From NCBI GenBank assembly GCA_902779305.1, contig CACZBD010000001.1:145817-209816 (forward strand): a DNA stretch of 64,000 nucleotides, given 5' to 3'. A model generated the notes under the pieces. That model was not told the origin of the DNA. It saw nothing but the letters and a program-made list of their open reading frames with translations, and did not search any database. Position 1 is the first letter of the stretch, and the number at the start of each line of letters is the position of its first letter. This DNA is from an uncultured Lachnospiraceae bacterium. GTDB taxonomy: Bacteria > Bacillota > Clostridia > Lachnospirales > Lachnospiraceae. Shown piece after piece: positions 1 to 9,656 of the stretch. The translations under genes were made by a program, and so were the position numbers.

Positions 1-3000
1 TCGGAAAGGCCGCAGGATCAAAGATCGATGTGAATGGATATAAGTTTGAAGCCAAGCTTGAGACTACACCGGTCGAGGTCAAGGACAATGTCGTGACCAT
101 TCCTAAGGATTTGCTCCTTGGTTATATCGATTTTTCTCCTAATATAAACCTTGAACTTGATATCATTTCAACAGCCAAGACGATGACCCTTAAAGCAGAT
201 GGGGATAATAAGATCAAGCTTCACACGTTTGATCCCAAAACACTCGAACAGGGTAATGCGATCGGTGATGACGGCATAAAGAATCTGGCTTACGGCACTT
301 CCGGGATCTGCGTGGTCCCCGAAGAGGATCCTTATTATAAAGTCAAGCAGATCAAGATCAAAGAGACGAATGCCGTTCTTACAAAGAAGACAGTAGGTAC
401 AGGCGACGCCAAAAAAGAATATTATGAAATACCCGCCGCACAGATGAAGCAGAATGATACGGTGACCCTTGTCGTCGTTCCCGATTATGTTCCGGAAGAT
501 TCTGCCGTTTCATTCACGGTTGAGGAAGAAGACGGTGTCACGGTTGCCGTTCAGAAGGCCAAGTATGATCAGAATGAGGATATCTGGACACTTCCCGCAA
601 AGACCGGGAGCTTTACTTTCACGGTAGAGACAAAAGGCAACAAGATCATTACCGGGGACGATCTGATCCTTAAGGCATGGGATGTTGATGAGGAAACTTA
701 TTATGAGGCAGATGATCCGCAGTTTACGATCTCCGCGCCAAAGATCAATTCAGCAAAAGACGGTCTTGTATTTACCGTAACAGCCATGGCAAAGCAGTTC
801 GTTCCCACTCAGGCCGGAGCTTCCGTTCACTATAACAAACTTGAAGTCAAAACAACCGAAGCTGATCGTAAATTGTTTGTTGGTTTCGGGGATGGCAGCA
901 CTACAGGAGAATTTACGGTCACTCATAATGGAGATGAGGTTCCCAAAGATGGCGGCCTATACGATCTTTCGTCATATGATCCTTTTGATACATTTGTTAT
1001 CACAGCAAAGACTACCAATGCATATAAGCTTACAAACAAAGGTTGGATAAACGATAACCCGGTCAGCGCCGCAAAGGCTACGATCACAACAACTGCCGGA
1101 CCTTATGCGCATGTTGATGATGACGATGATGCTCTGGTTTTTGCTACATTTGATGTCGAGCCCATACCGGCGCTCGTATATGACAGCGGTTTATATTTCA
1201 ACAATGATACCATACCGGGACTGGTTGCAAATGACCTTGCGGTAGATCTGAAATACGGTGCCGCCGATATGACGGTTAAAAATGTTGCCTTTACACCCGC
1301 CACGGCTGTTTCCGATAAAGATGCATTTGTTGATTGGAATCTCAATAAGATCGATATCGACTATGATATGTTAAAGGATGCAAGCAAGCCCGTTAAGTTT
1401 ACAGTGACCGGAGAAAGCGATAACAAGACTCAGAGAATAAGCTTTTCTGTCAATTTCAAGGCGGCACTCAGGGAAGTTAACATCAAAGGCATGAATTCAA
1501 AAAATAGAGAACTGACACAGGTTTCGGGAACGACGGTAGACTATACTGTGACCGTCAATGCACATGCCCCTCAGAAAGACCTGCGGGCTGTTCTTGATGA
1601 AAGTTGTGCCGGTTATGCATGGGTTGAACTTAACGAAACCTGTGATGTGCTTACCGTCGATACGGGAGTTGTTGGTGAGGACGGAAAATACCATGTTTCC
1701 ACGGCTCCGGTCAAGATCAATTTTACAAATGGTGAGGATGGGCCTGTCATTAACGGTCAGTCCATAGTTATCAACCCGGTGACACCCAGGCTTATTGCCC
1801 CTACCGCATCCATCGTAAATGTTTCGGACGTTGATATGGTACTTTCGGTTGCAATGCCGAGGGGCATCGAGGCGACTACTTATAAAAACCTTTATTACAG
1901 AATTAAGGCAACGGCTGTTGCTGCAAAAGGAAAAACTGTTGCTGAAGGCATGCTTGAGGAAACGGAGGAGTTTATCCTTCCGCTCGATGATCAGTATATC
2001 GAAGCCGGTGCATATACTCTCCGATTGACAGAAGATGAAGAAGCCGAGAAGGGGCGCGGAAAAGAGCAGAAATACAATGTGGAAGTATCGCTCGTTCAGT
2101 ACTCTGTAACGGATGAACATGGACCCGCAGAGGGTGCTGAAGTTGTATCTGCTGCAACAAAGACTCTTACAGCTTCAACAAGGAATCCTTCATATGAAGT
2201 GAAGATGAACGTCACAAAGAAGACGACGACTTTCTTTAAGGGGGAGAAAAATGTGCTCGTGGGTGTGGCCAAATTCTCGGCAGGCACATCCTTCACCCAG
2301 ATTGATGAAGCAAATTCCTATGTGCAGGATGCAGAGGGCAACAAACTGGATGGAGTCAGCGTGAAAGCGGGGGCAGACGGTATTTCTCTGTATCTTCCGC
2401 AGACGAGTGGCATTCCTGTGGGCAAGGCAACGGTCGTTGTGAAACCGAATCTCCCGGCAAACACGGTCTGCACTCCTGCCACCATCCCGCTTACGGTGAA
2501 ACAACCCATCGAGGGCATGTATCTGACACCCTACGATAATGCGGGGACGCTGTATCTGTTCAAACCCGCGGGCAAGGCGGGAACCCTGAAGTTTACGGTG
2601 CATTTCCTCGGAGATACCAAACCGGCATCCGCCAAGGTGAAATGGAGCCTGTCAACGGAAAGCTACAGCAAGGTAAAAGAGTATGTCAGTGTCAAGAACG
2701 GAACCGTGACGGTAGATAAGGCCTTGATCATGGGTGACTGGTCAGAGGCAAGCAGGAGGGTCACCATCGCCGCCATGGCGGATGATTTTGAGGGCAATAC
2801 GGTCATTGCAACCAGAACATTTGTCGTAACCGGCGAAAACCTGCAAAAGGACGGAAGCATGGTCCTGTATGATAAGGAAAGAAATCCAGTTGAAGATACC
2901 GACGCAGTGCATCCGGATGCTATCGCCACACTCTCTTCGGTGGAGAATGTCACTTCCGGATATGTTGTCATCTGTGACAGCACAAATACCAGGATGCAGC

Positions 3001-4295
3001 CGGAAAACTTTACATACAAGGTTGCACCAAAGGGCCTTACCATCGATAAGGATACGGGCAGGTTCACCTCCACGCCCAAGAGCGGCACCTATACCGTCAC
3101 GGCAACGGGGAAGGATCCTGCCAAGACGGAGTATAAGCTGACCTTTACCGTGGCGGAAACGACACCGGCCTATGAATGCAGGGTGGAGACACCCACCAGA
3201 GAGATTCTTACACCTAAAGAAAACAACACCGATGAAAGCGGGAATACTGCCATCACCTTTAGGGCCCAGGACCCGTTTAGCCACTTTACATTCCTGCTGC
3301 ACCGCTCTGACCGCTCCATCCTGGATAACACCAGGGTCAAAGTCACGGGCGGAAAGACCTTAACGGAGCAAAAGGATGCGTACGGGACCAGAGTGTTTGT
3401 GATCCAACCCACAACGGATCCGGTTGTGATCCAATATGAAAAGACGACCGTGAAAGTCTACAACCGGTTGCCGGAACAGACGATAACCATCGAGCCGCTG
3501 CCGGACCTGTATGCAAACGCGAAGAATGCAGTCTATGGGTTCAAGGTCAAGACGGATACGGGAGAAAGGATGCACGCCCCGCAGGTTTATGAATCGAATG
3601 TGAAATTCGACCACATCCTTTTCACCGAAGGGGAACAGCTCTATAAATATAAAAAAGATGCGGACAAGCTCAATTACAGAATGATGATGGTCTGGCTGAA
3701 TAACAACCGGGTGGACACTGATCCGTCTGCAGAGGTCTACGACGGCTCCTTTACTTCAACGATCTCTTCGTCCCCCTTCCCGGATGTACCGGCAGGAACC
3801 TACACATATACTGCCACGCTGGTCACGACCGATTATCAATCCATGTCATTTGGAACCGGCGGTATGGGTGGATTCGGGCAGACGAAGGTGACTTACCACA
3901 GCGCGCCGACTACGTTTTCCATCAAAGTCAAGAAGGGCAAAGCAGCCACAGCCAAGATCGATCCCAAGGTGAAAATGACTCTGGAAGCCGATAAATGGAG
4001 TGGGGAGATTTCCTTTAAAAAGAGTGATTTTGCATCCATCTCTGCAGTAACATTATACAACTGCAATGAAAAGGGCGTGGTCGTACCGCTCACATCCTTC
4101 TTTGATGCGGAAATATCCGAGGATGAAAAAAAGATCGTGCTCCTGCAGAAAAAAGACGATGAATTCGATCCCGCCGCTTATCCGGAAACGATCTCCGGCT
4201 ATATCGAATATGAGCTTGTAAAGGGAGACGGGGAAACGAATCCGGATATGACGAAGGTGAAACGTACGGAAAAATTCACCATGACTTTTCAGTAA
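1..4295 (+). CDS. Large Ig-like surface/secreted protein, 5' end cut by window
   Basis: The reading frame is open to the left window edge (first full codon at base 3), so the GTG at 30 is probably internal and about 1430 residues of the C-terminal part are visible. The protein is rich in Thr, Val, Lys and Asp and made of repeated beta-strand segments resembling bacterial Ig-like (BIG2/cadherin-like) modules, for example a WSLSTESYSKVKEYVSVKNG-type stretch near residue 880. No LPXTG, SLH or choline-binding module is present at the C-terminus, which ends in KFTMTFQ. A Gly/Met-rich patch (GGMGGFGQ) lies near residue 1285. It is presumably exported, but the signal peptide would be upstream of the window. 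A role in adhesion or as a cell-surface stalk is inference only. Confidence 0.75.
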   Translation, partial: GKAAGSKIDVNGYKFEAKLETTPVEVKDNVVTIPKDLLLGYIDFSPNINLELDIISTAKTMTLKADGDNKIKLHTFDPKTLEQGNAIGDDGIKNLAYGTSGICVVPEEDPYYKVKQIKIKETNAVLTKKTVGTGDAKKEYYEIPAAQMKQNDTVTLVVVPDYVPEDSAVSFTVEEEDGVTVAVQKAKYDQNEDIWTLPAKTGSFTFTVETKGNKIITGDDLILKAWDVDEETYYEADDPQFTISAPKINSAKDGLVFTVTAMAKQFVPTQAGASVHYNKLEVKTTEADRKLFVGFGDGSTTGEFTVTHNGDEVPKDGGLYDLSSYDPFDTFVITAKTTNAYKLTNKGWINDNPVSAAKATITTTAGPYAHVDDDDDALVFATFDVEPIPALVYDSGLYFNNDTIPGLVANDLAVDLKYGAADMTVKNVAFTPATAVSDKDAFVDWNLNKIDIDYDMLKDASKPVKFTVTGESDNKTQRISFSVNFKAALREVNIKGMNSKNRELTQVSGTTVDYTVTVNAHAPQKDLRAVLDESCAGYAWVELNETCDVLTVDTGVVGEDGKYHVSTAPVKINFTNGEDGPVINGQSIVINPVTPRLIAPTASIVNVSDVDMVLSVAMPRGIEATTYKNLYYRIKATAVAAKGKTVAEGMLEETEEFILPLDDQYIEAGAYTLRLTEDEEAEKGRGKEQKYNVEVSLVQYSVTDEHGPAEGAEVVSAATKTLTASTRNPSYEVKMNVTKKTTTFFKGEKNVLVGVAKFSAGTSFTQIDEANSYVQDAEGNKLDGVSVKAGADGISLYLPQTSGIPVGKATVVVKPNLPANTVCTPATIPLTVKQPIEGMYLTPYDNAGTLYLFKPAGKAGTLKFTVHFLGDTKPASAKVKWSLSTESYSKVKEYVSVKNGTVTVDKALIMGDWSEASRRVTIAAMADDFEGNTVIATRTFVVTGENLQKDGSMVLYDKERNPVEDTDAVHPDAIATLSSVENVTSGYVVICDSTNTRMQPENFTYKVAPKGLTIDKDTGRFTSTPKSGTYTVTATGKDPAKTEYKLTFTVAETTPAYECRVETPTREILTPKENNTDESGNTAITFRAQDPFSHFTFLLHRSDRSILDNTRVKVTGGKTLTEQKDAYGTRVFVIQPTTDPVVIQYEKTTVKVYNRLPEQTITIEPLPDLYANAKNAVYGFKVKTDTGERMHAPQVYESNVKFDHILFTEGEQLYKYKKDADKLNYRMMMVWLNNNRVDTDPSAEVYDGSFTSTISSSPFPDVPAGTYTYTATLVTTDYQSMSFGTGGMGGFGQTKVTYHSAPTTFSIKVKKGKAATAKIDPKVKMTLEADKWSGEISFKKSDFASISAVTLYNCNEKGVVVPLTSFFDAEISEDEKKIVLLQKKDDEFDPAAYPETISGYIEYELVKGDGETNPDMTKVKRTEKFTMTFQ

Positions 4296-4347
4296 ACCGC
4301 TAAGAGACGGGGGCTAAAAAACAGAACGGCACCCGGATCAGACAAGG

Positions 4348-4384
4348 CGTCCGGCATTGATCACAATGCCGGGCGTTTTTTATA
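4348..4384 (+). terminator. Intrinsic terminator after the large surface protein
   Basis: A 9-bp stem CCGGCATTG / CAATGCCGG (4351-4359 and 4364-4372) with a 4-nt loop is followed by GCGTTTTTTAT. It lies about 55 bases after the stop codon. Confidence 0.85.
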
Positions 4385-4431
4385 CATCAACGTCGCATGA
4401 TATTGAATTTGCGGCGTTTTTACAATATTTG

Positions 4432-4440
4432 TGGTATAAT
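4432..4440 (+). promoter_or_regulatory. Extended -10 promoter for the GGDEF-EAL gene
   Basis: TGGTATAAT is a perfect extended -10 element, about 33 bases before the ATG. No good -35 hexamer is seen at the right distance, as is usual for extended -10 promoters. Confidence 0.6.
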
Positions 4441-4472
4441 ACATTAGGGGAGTCCAAAAGAAGGACAGTCTT

Positions 4473-6203
4473 ATGAAAAGAACAAGCGAAAGCGTTAAAG
4501 AAACCAGAATACTGGAACAAACGCTTAACAGTCTGGAAGTACGTAGACAAGCTCCCCGAAGTGTATTAATTCTGTTGCTCGTTCTATATTTTGCCACAGC
4601 TCTTACCGTAAGTCTTACTGCCGGATCGCAGAAAGAAATAATTATCGGTTCTAATCCTGTTGCTGTCTACACCTTTGCAGGTATTTTCTCTTCACTTTCC
4701 AATCTGTGCATTATTTTTATGGTTATCTTTTGCGGGAAAGCCGGGTTTATTGCATCCATCATAGTTATGGCGCTCCATATACCGATGATCCTAATGGGCA
4801 TATTCGTAAAAGGCAACTATACATCTCTTCCCGGTCTGTTTGTGGGTGTTCTTACCGTTATTGCCATTATTGTAATCTTCTACAACAATAGAAAGATTGA
4901 TAAATATCAGTTGAGATTACGTGAACAGGCAACCACAGATGCTCTGACGGGACTGCCGAATGCATTTGCGATCACGGAACTCCTTAATGAACTGATCAAA
5001 CATAATACTCCATTTGTAGCGGCTACTCTTGACATAAATGATTTTAAGAGCATAAACGATACCATGGGATTTGACATGGGCAATAGAGTTCTGTTAGCTG
5101 TTGCATTGCGTTTGAAGAATATAGCAGACAATGGACTTTCTGGTACGCTTGACTTTGTCGGGCGTTTAAATGGTGACGAATTTAGCTTAATCATCCGAGA
5201 TTACAAATCCGATGATGATGTGGAAAAGACCATTAAGCAGTACGAAACTGCTATCACTGAGAAAATAAACATTGATGGTTATGACTTTTTCGTAGCCGCA
5301 AGTATCGGATATGCGTTTTTCCCAACGGATTCCGCTGACAGAGATTCTCTGATCTCTTATACAATCGCAGCCATGAAAGAGATCAAACATATGAGCGGCA
5401 GTGAACACATCCAGCGCTTTTCTCCGGAAATGAAGGCTGAAGATCATATCGCAATAGACAACAGGGTGCGAGAAGCTCTTGAAAACGATACCGTATTCTT
5501 CAATCTCCAACCTCAGTATGATATGACGCACAGTCTGCGAGGATTTGAGGTTCTCGCACGTATGAAGGATGATGACGGTGCTTTCATAAGCCCGGCAGAT
5601 TTTATTCCTGCAGCCGAAAGACTGGGATTGATCGATGTTCTTGATCATACGGTATATTGGAAAGCTGCTATGTTCTTTGCTGATCTTCTTAAAAAATCTG
5701 GTGCTGATATCATGCTCAGTATCAACGCTTCGGTAAAACACATGATGAAAAGTGATTTTATTGAAGAGATACGTGCTCTTCTTTCCGAAAGCGGTATTCC
5801 GGCAAAACAGCTCGAGATCGAGATTACGGAGTCGATATTGATCGAATCTGCTGAAAAAGCCGCTTGTATTTTAAGAGGGCTCAAAGATATGGGAATACGG
5901 ATCGCAATAGATGATTTCGGAACCGGCTATTCTTCCTTAAGTTATCTTAACAGTTTTCCGTCTGATACTCTTAAGATTGACAAATCCTTCATCGATAAAA
6001 TGAGCGAGAATACAACATCAGAAAAGTACGTTGAAGCCATCATATCTCTGGCGCATGTTATGGACTTTGAGGTTGTAGCAGAGGGGGTTGAGGAGAATGG
6101 ACAGCTCGAAACACTTCGTGGAATCAGTTGTGACTATATTCAGGGCTTTATTTGGGGACGCCCTCTTTCTGCTCAAGACGCTGAGGCTTTAGTAATGGGA
6201 TAG
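4473..6203 (+). CDS. Membrane GGDEF-EAL cyclic-di-GMP protein
   Basis: 576 aa. Four hydrophobic segments (about residues 30-50, 68-87, 90-112 and 119-137) form an N-terminal membrane sensor. A GGDEF domain follows (about 150-315) and an EAL domain (about 325-570). The GGDEF signature is NGDEF at 233-237, and the RxxD product-inhibition site is not recognisable (GTLD at that place), so cyclase activity is uncertain. The EAL domain keeps the expected motifs: EVL at 359-361, EITES, DDFGTGYSS, KIDKSFI and EGVE. The likely net activity is hydrolysis of c-di-GMP, with the GGDEF domain perhaps only binding GTP. Transcribed alone, with its own promoter and terminator. Confidence 0.93.
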   Translation: MKRTSESVKETRILEQTLNSLEVRRQAPRSVLILLLVLYFATALTVSLTAGSQKEIIIGSNPVAVYTFAGIFSSLSNLCIIFMVIFCGKAGFIASIIVMALHIPMILMGIFVKGNYTSLPGLFVGVLTVIAIIVIFYNNRKIDKYQLRLREQATTDALTGLPNAFAITELLNELIKHNTPFVAATLDINDFKSINDTMGFDMGNRVLLAVALRLKNIADNGLSGTLDFVGRLNGDEFSLIIRDYKSDDDVEKTIKQYETAITEKINIDGYDFFVAASIGYAFFPTDSADRDSLISYTIAAMKEIKHMSGSEHIQRFSPEMKAEDHIAIDNRVREALENDTVFFNLQPQYDMTHSLRGFEVLARMKDDDGAFISPADFIPAAERLGLIDVLDHTVYWKAAMFFADLLKKSGADIMLSINASVKHMMKSDFIEEIRALLSESGIPAKQLEIEITESILIESAEKAACILRGLKDMGIRIAIDDFGTGYSSLSYLNSFPSDTLKIDKSFIDKMSENTTSEKYVEAIISLAHVMDFEVVAEGVEENGQLETLRGISCDYIQGFIWGRPLSAQDAEALVMG

Positions 6204-6257
6204 TTAAGAAAATGACTGATTATGTTAACTATTAACAGTTTGTTCGTGATTTGAGAG

Positions 6258-6296
6258 AAAAGCGTCGCAAACGTTGATTTTGCGGCGCTTTTGCAT
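6258..6296 (+). terminator. Intrinsic terminator after the GGDEF-EAL gene
   Basis: A 14-bp stem AAAAGCGTCGCAAA / TTTGCGGCGCTTTT (6258-6271 and 6279-6292, one G-T pair) with a 7-nt loop, ending in a T-run. Confidence 0.8.
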
Positions 6297-6371
6297 TGCT
6301 GAGGCGCATTTTTGAAAACATATGATTATGCTTCCTTCTTTACAATCTGTTCATTTTTTTCTTAAGATTTC

Positions 6372-6380
6372 TGATATAAT
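6372..6380 (+). promoter_or_regulatory. Extended -10 promoter for the SH3b lipoprotein
   Basis: TGATATAAT, about 70 bases before the start codon. No clear -35 element is seen. Confidence 0.55.
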
Positions 6381-6450
6381 GCATTTCGGATAAAAGGTTA
6401 TGTGGTCATCCATTTGTAAAAATAGTATTATTCTGTAGGAGTGAAGAAAA

Positions 6451-7425
6451 ATGAAGAGAGAATCATTTTTCAAGATTATTATCTGCCTTATATGCGCAAT
6501 GCTTCTTGCTGGTTGTGGGGCGGCTGCTGACAGTAACCTCAAAGACAAGCTGGAAAACGTCAAGGAGGAGTCAGAACGGGAAGAGGCTGAAGACGACAGC
6601 AAGGACGAGGAAAAGCCTGAAAAGAAGAAAAAGAAGAAAGAGAAGGCTTCCGAAGAAGATGTGACAATAACAGATGTATCATGGAATTTCGGAAGTTACG
6701 AGGAATTCAGCGAGAATGATACGGATATAGGAGAAGTGTACTTTAAACTTAGTAATGGTGAAATCATAACAAAACAGGTACCTCTGGGGTATTATGTAAC
6801 GGGTAAAGAAGATGCTGATATAGACGGTGACGGCGAGGATGAGATCATTATTAATCAGTATTTTGCAAACACTTCGACTGAGTACAACATTGTATATATC
6901 TTTAAACTCGCAGGCGGTGATATTGAAGATATCTCTCCTATGGGGGATATTCCCGAATTAACTGATGATGTTGCGGATATGATGATCAAACCGCTGGATA
7001 AAGACGGGTATCCCAAGTATGCGCTTGATGTGATTACATATCAAAAGGACAGCACAGATGTTTCAGTGAAATATCACGCATTACTGGCTTGGCATAATGG
7101 CTCATGGGAGGAGATCGGGAATACTGAAGAGACCGGGCAAATCGACACAGCAGAGGATCACACCATACCGGAGTATTTTATCTATGTAGTATCATCGGAC
7201 GGATACGCAAACCTCCGCACAGGGCCTGGTACCGAATATGATGTAATATGTCAGATACCGACCGGTGATTCCATGGAGGTGTATCGCGAAACAGCCACAG
7301 ACAAAAAGGGAAATAAATGGCTGAAGGTAGCATATTGGCATCCCGAGGGAACGTCGCAGCTTGACGGATCCAATGAAGAGGGAATAACAGAGATTGGATG
7401 GATCGCCGAATCGCAGGTTGAATAA
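6451..7425 (+). CDS. SH3b-domain lipoprotein
   Basis: 324 aa. The signal peptide ends in a lipobox (LLAGCG, Cys about residue 24), so the product should be lipid-anchored outside the membrane. A very acidic and Lys-rich linker follows (about 30-75, with runs of E, K and D). The middle contains a calcium-loop-like segment DIDGDGEDE (about residues 128-136) as in FG-GAP/VCBS-type proteins. The C-terminus (about 235-324) is a bacterial SH3 domain, recognisable by the NLRTGPGTEYDVICQI motif and a closing GWIAES, usually associated with cell-wall peptide binding. The start is supported by AGGAG 8 bases upstream. Probable role: wall-associated lipoprotein of unknown specific function. Confidence 0.88.
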   Translation: MKRESFFKIIICLICAMLLAGCGAAADSNLKDKLENVKEESEREEAEDDSKDEEKPEKKKKKKEKASEEDVTITDVSWNFGSYEEFSENDTDIGEVYFKLSNGEIITKQVPLGYYVTGKEDADIDGDGEDEIIINQYFANTSTEYNIVYIFKLAGGDIEDISPMGDIPELTDDVADMMIKPLDKDGYPKYALDVITYQKDSTDVSVKYHALLAWHNGSWEEIGNTEETGQIDTAEDHTIPEYFIYVVSSDGYANLRTGPGTEYDVICQIPTGDSMEVYRETATDKKGNKWLKVAYWHPEGTSQLDGSNEEGITEIGWIAESQVE

Positions 7426-7547
7426 TAAATATCGATACTAAAATGTATTGGAGTTGAAGAGGAACCACCGGATTTTTTTAATAGGGGGTTCAACACGACG
7501 GAAGTCAAGTCCACTCATTTTATGTAAACCATCTCGCCTAATCGAAC

Positions 7548-9341
7548 CTATAATAATTCCGTTATGGCATTGACCAGCTTGGGATGGTGAATGACAAAAT
7601 GAATTGCAGGGGCCGTGTTCTTCGAGATCATGGCCCATTTTCCTTTTAAGATCGTGATCTGAATATTTCTGAAGGAATACTTGTCTCCGTCAAGAACATG
7701 GCAGGTCATGCCAGGCGTTTCCGAGGAGACCCTGCGCTCTGTTTCGACATGCTTCATATAACGGTCAAAAGGATACGCGATGTTTTTGTCGATGAAAGCT
7801 CCCGAAAGAGCCAGATACGCGGGATGCTCCGTGAAACCCGACTCATTCGGCGTATATAAATATTCTTCCATCCGGCCGCCCTTTTGAAAGAACTGATGCA
7901 CCAGATCCGTTTGAAAATCAAGTGCAGACCGAAACATTTCCGCATCGCTTTCGGAAAAATCATAGAAACTGCTGATATCGTCATTCACGGAAGAGGACAG
8001 GGTGTACAGGGAAGGTGCGGAAAGGAGCCGGATACATTCGCTTTCTTCACTGATCTCTGAAAGCTCTTTTGTCAGAAACTCCCTGTAAGCAAGCGCATTT
8101 TCGCTGCGATAGGTATTCATCAGCAAAGACGCCTGTCCGAACAATTCGAGGGCCCGCTTGCGATGGATTTCGAGTTCCCCCGGTACTTTGGTTGTTTTGA
8201 TCAGAGCATTCTCGATATCATTTCCGATACATTCCCCCATGGATGCAATGTTATCCGAAAATCGCAGAAAGTGCTTAAAAACCGGATCGCTTTCTCCGGG
8301 AAAATAGTAAGAGTGCACTTTTCCCGTCATATAGATCGGGATCCAGCCCATCAGCCCGGTCAGGATTTCATTATCCGGACGGTCGAGATGATGGATGATG
8401 TGAATATCGTGGCCCTTTTTGATGATGACCGCCAGATAGAACATATACTTTCTGTAATAGTCTTTGTCCTCATCCATGGTGGTCATCGGCAGTGTGGAAT
8501 ACATATATATCGGGGATTTGTCGGCACTGAAAGCAACAGATCGCAAAAAGTCCAGTTCCGCGCTTTTCATACCCTTAAGCCCGGTATAGGATTTGTTGGA
8601 GCCAAGCCTGAAGGGGATGGAAGGCAGATTGATCTTATCAAAATGGATCAGGTTCATATATGCGTTGAGATCAAAACTGTCTATCTGCGACAGGAATTCT
8701 TCCGTGGTTTTGCTTTCTATGGTGTCCGATCCGTCATTGCCTGTCCGGGCATCTTCAGACGGATCCGTACTTTGGTTCAACAGATAAGAAACGATTTTTG
8801 CAGACAGATGACCGGAGCCGGAAAGGGCTTTTTTATCCACATCCAGAAGTGTACTGATGACCTCCAGATCGGAATCGGCATGATATGCACTCGCACAGAA
8901 ATCTCCGACATTTCTCGCAAAAAGCACATAATCCGAAGGAGAGCGTTCTCCTTTGATGATCCTTGAGACAAAACTGGGGTCATAAGAGGAATACTTTGAA
9001 AATCTGGAAATACTGATGTTTAAGGAACTGATCAGGGCATTCAGTTTGCTCAGGAAATCCTTTTTATCAATTCCGGCGTTGGGAAGCGTGGAAAGCAGAC
9101 TGTTTTGTATGGACGTAACGGAGTAGGGAGCGTTTTCCGATGTGTCAAGCCCCTTTTTCTCTGCTGCAAGGCTAAGCGCATGAGACAGGACATAGGTGGA
9201 GTCACCGTCCGGTTTGGGGAGCCGCTTCCCGCTGCGGTAACGGCTGATGACGGCCTCGGAAGTGTTGCTTAAATTGGCCAGTTCCCTGGAAGTCAAGCCA
9301 GTCTCTTTCATATAATCGTTTAGCCGTTCCCGAAATGTCAT
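7548..9341 (-). CDS. XRE-type regulator with two HTH segments and a large C-terminal domain
   Basis: About 597 aa if translation starts at the second of two tandem ATGs. GGGAGGT stands 7 bases before this ATG but only 4 before the first (ending at 9344). The frame runs open further upstream (to 9461) but that part covers the promoter. Residues about 3-60 are an XRE/Cro HTH (SRELANLSNTSEAVISRYRSG). A second HTH-like segment (about 90-150, ISRFSKYSSYDPSFVSRIIKG) repeats the pattern. The rest has no domain I can name; it is soluble and alpha-helical with Tyr/Phe-rich strands, and may bind a ligand or signal. It stands alone on the minus strand, divergent from the 1741-aa surface protein, which it might regulate (inference). 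Confidence 0.8.
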   Translation of the reverse strand: MTFRERLNDYMKETGLTSRELANLSNTSEAVISRYRSGKRLPKPDGDSTYVLSHALSLAAEKKGLDTSENAPYSVTSIQNSLLSTLPNAGIDKKDFLSKLNALISSLNISISRFSKYSSYDPSFVSRIIKGERSPSDYVLFARNVGDFCASAYHADSDLEVISTLLDVDKKALSGSGHLSAKIVSYLLNQSTDPSEDARTGNDGSDTIESKTTEEFLSQIDSFDLNAYMNLIHFDKINLPSIPFRLGSNKSYTGLKGMKSAELDFLRSVAFSADKSPIYMYSTLPMTTMDEDKDYYRKYMFYLAVIIKKGHDIHIIHHLDRPDNEILTGLMGWIPIYMTGKVHSYYFPGESDPVFKHFLRFSDNIASMGECIGNDIENALIKTTKVPGELEIHRKRALELFGQASLLMNTYRSENALAYREFLTKELSEISEESECIRLLSAPSLYTLSSSVNDDISSFYDFSESDAEMFRSALDFQTDLVHQFFQKGGRMEEYLYTPNESGFTEHPAYLALSGAFIDKNIAYPFDRYMKHVETERRVSSETPGMTCHVLDGDKYSFRNIQITILKGKWAMISKNTAPAIHFVIHHPKLVNAITELL

Positions 9342-9432
9342 CATCAGACCTCCCGTTCGCTCCGGAATCCAATACAGAAGAATCCCACACACAAGTTTCA
9401 TTTCTATATTATGTTTTATTCTCTCAATTTTA

Positions 9433-9474
9433 TTCTTACAAAAAATTTGCCACAGTGTCAATGCCTAATAGGCA
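9433..9474 (-). promoter_or_regulatory. Promoter and operator of the XRE-type regulator
   Basis: On the minus strand, TTGACA (9461-9456) and TAAGAA (9438-9433) are separated by exactly 17 bases. Directly upstream of the -35 lies a perfect inverted repeat TGCCTA-A-TAGGCA (plus 9462-9474), a good candidate operator for autoregulation or for control of the divergent gene at 9657. The remaining 180 bases up to 9656 hold an AT-rich -10-like TATAAT (9505-9510, no good -35) and an AAAGGAGA ribosome site for the plus-strand gene, implying a leader of about 140 nt. Confidence 0.6.
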
Positions 9475-9656
9475 AGTGTGATACTTATCCTGTACAGACT
9501 ATTATATAATTAATCAAAGCAAATACGCAGCACGTTTCGTAAGTGTTTACGATCTTACTCCTACATTCTGATACATTCAGAGTTTTTTTTCCGTTCCGTG
9601 TCCATTTTTAGTGTAGCATCAACCAGATATTTCTTAGCGAAAGGAGAACACTGTCA

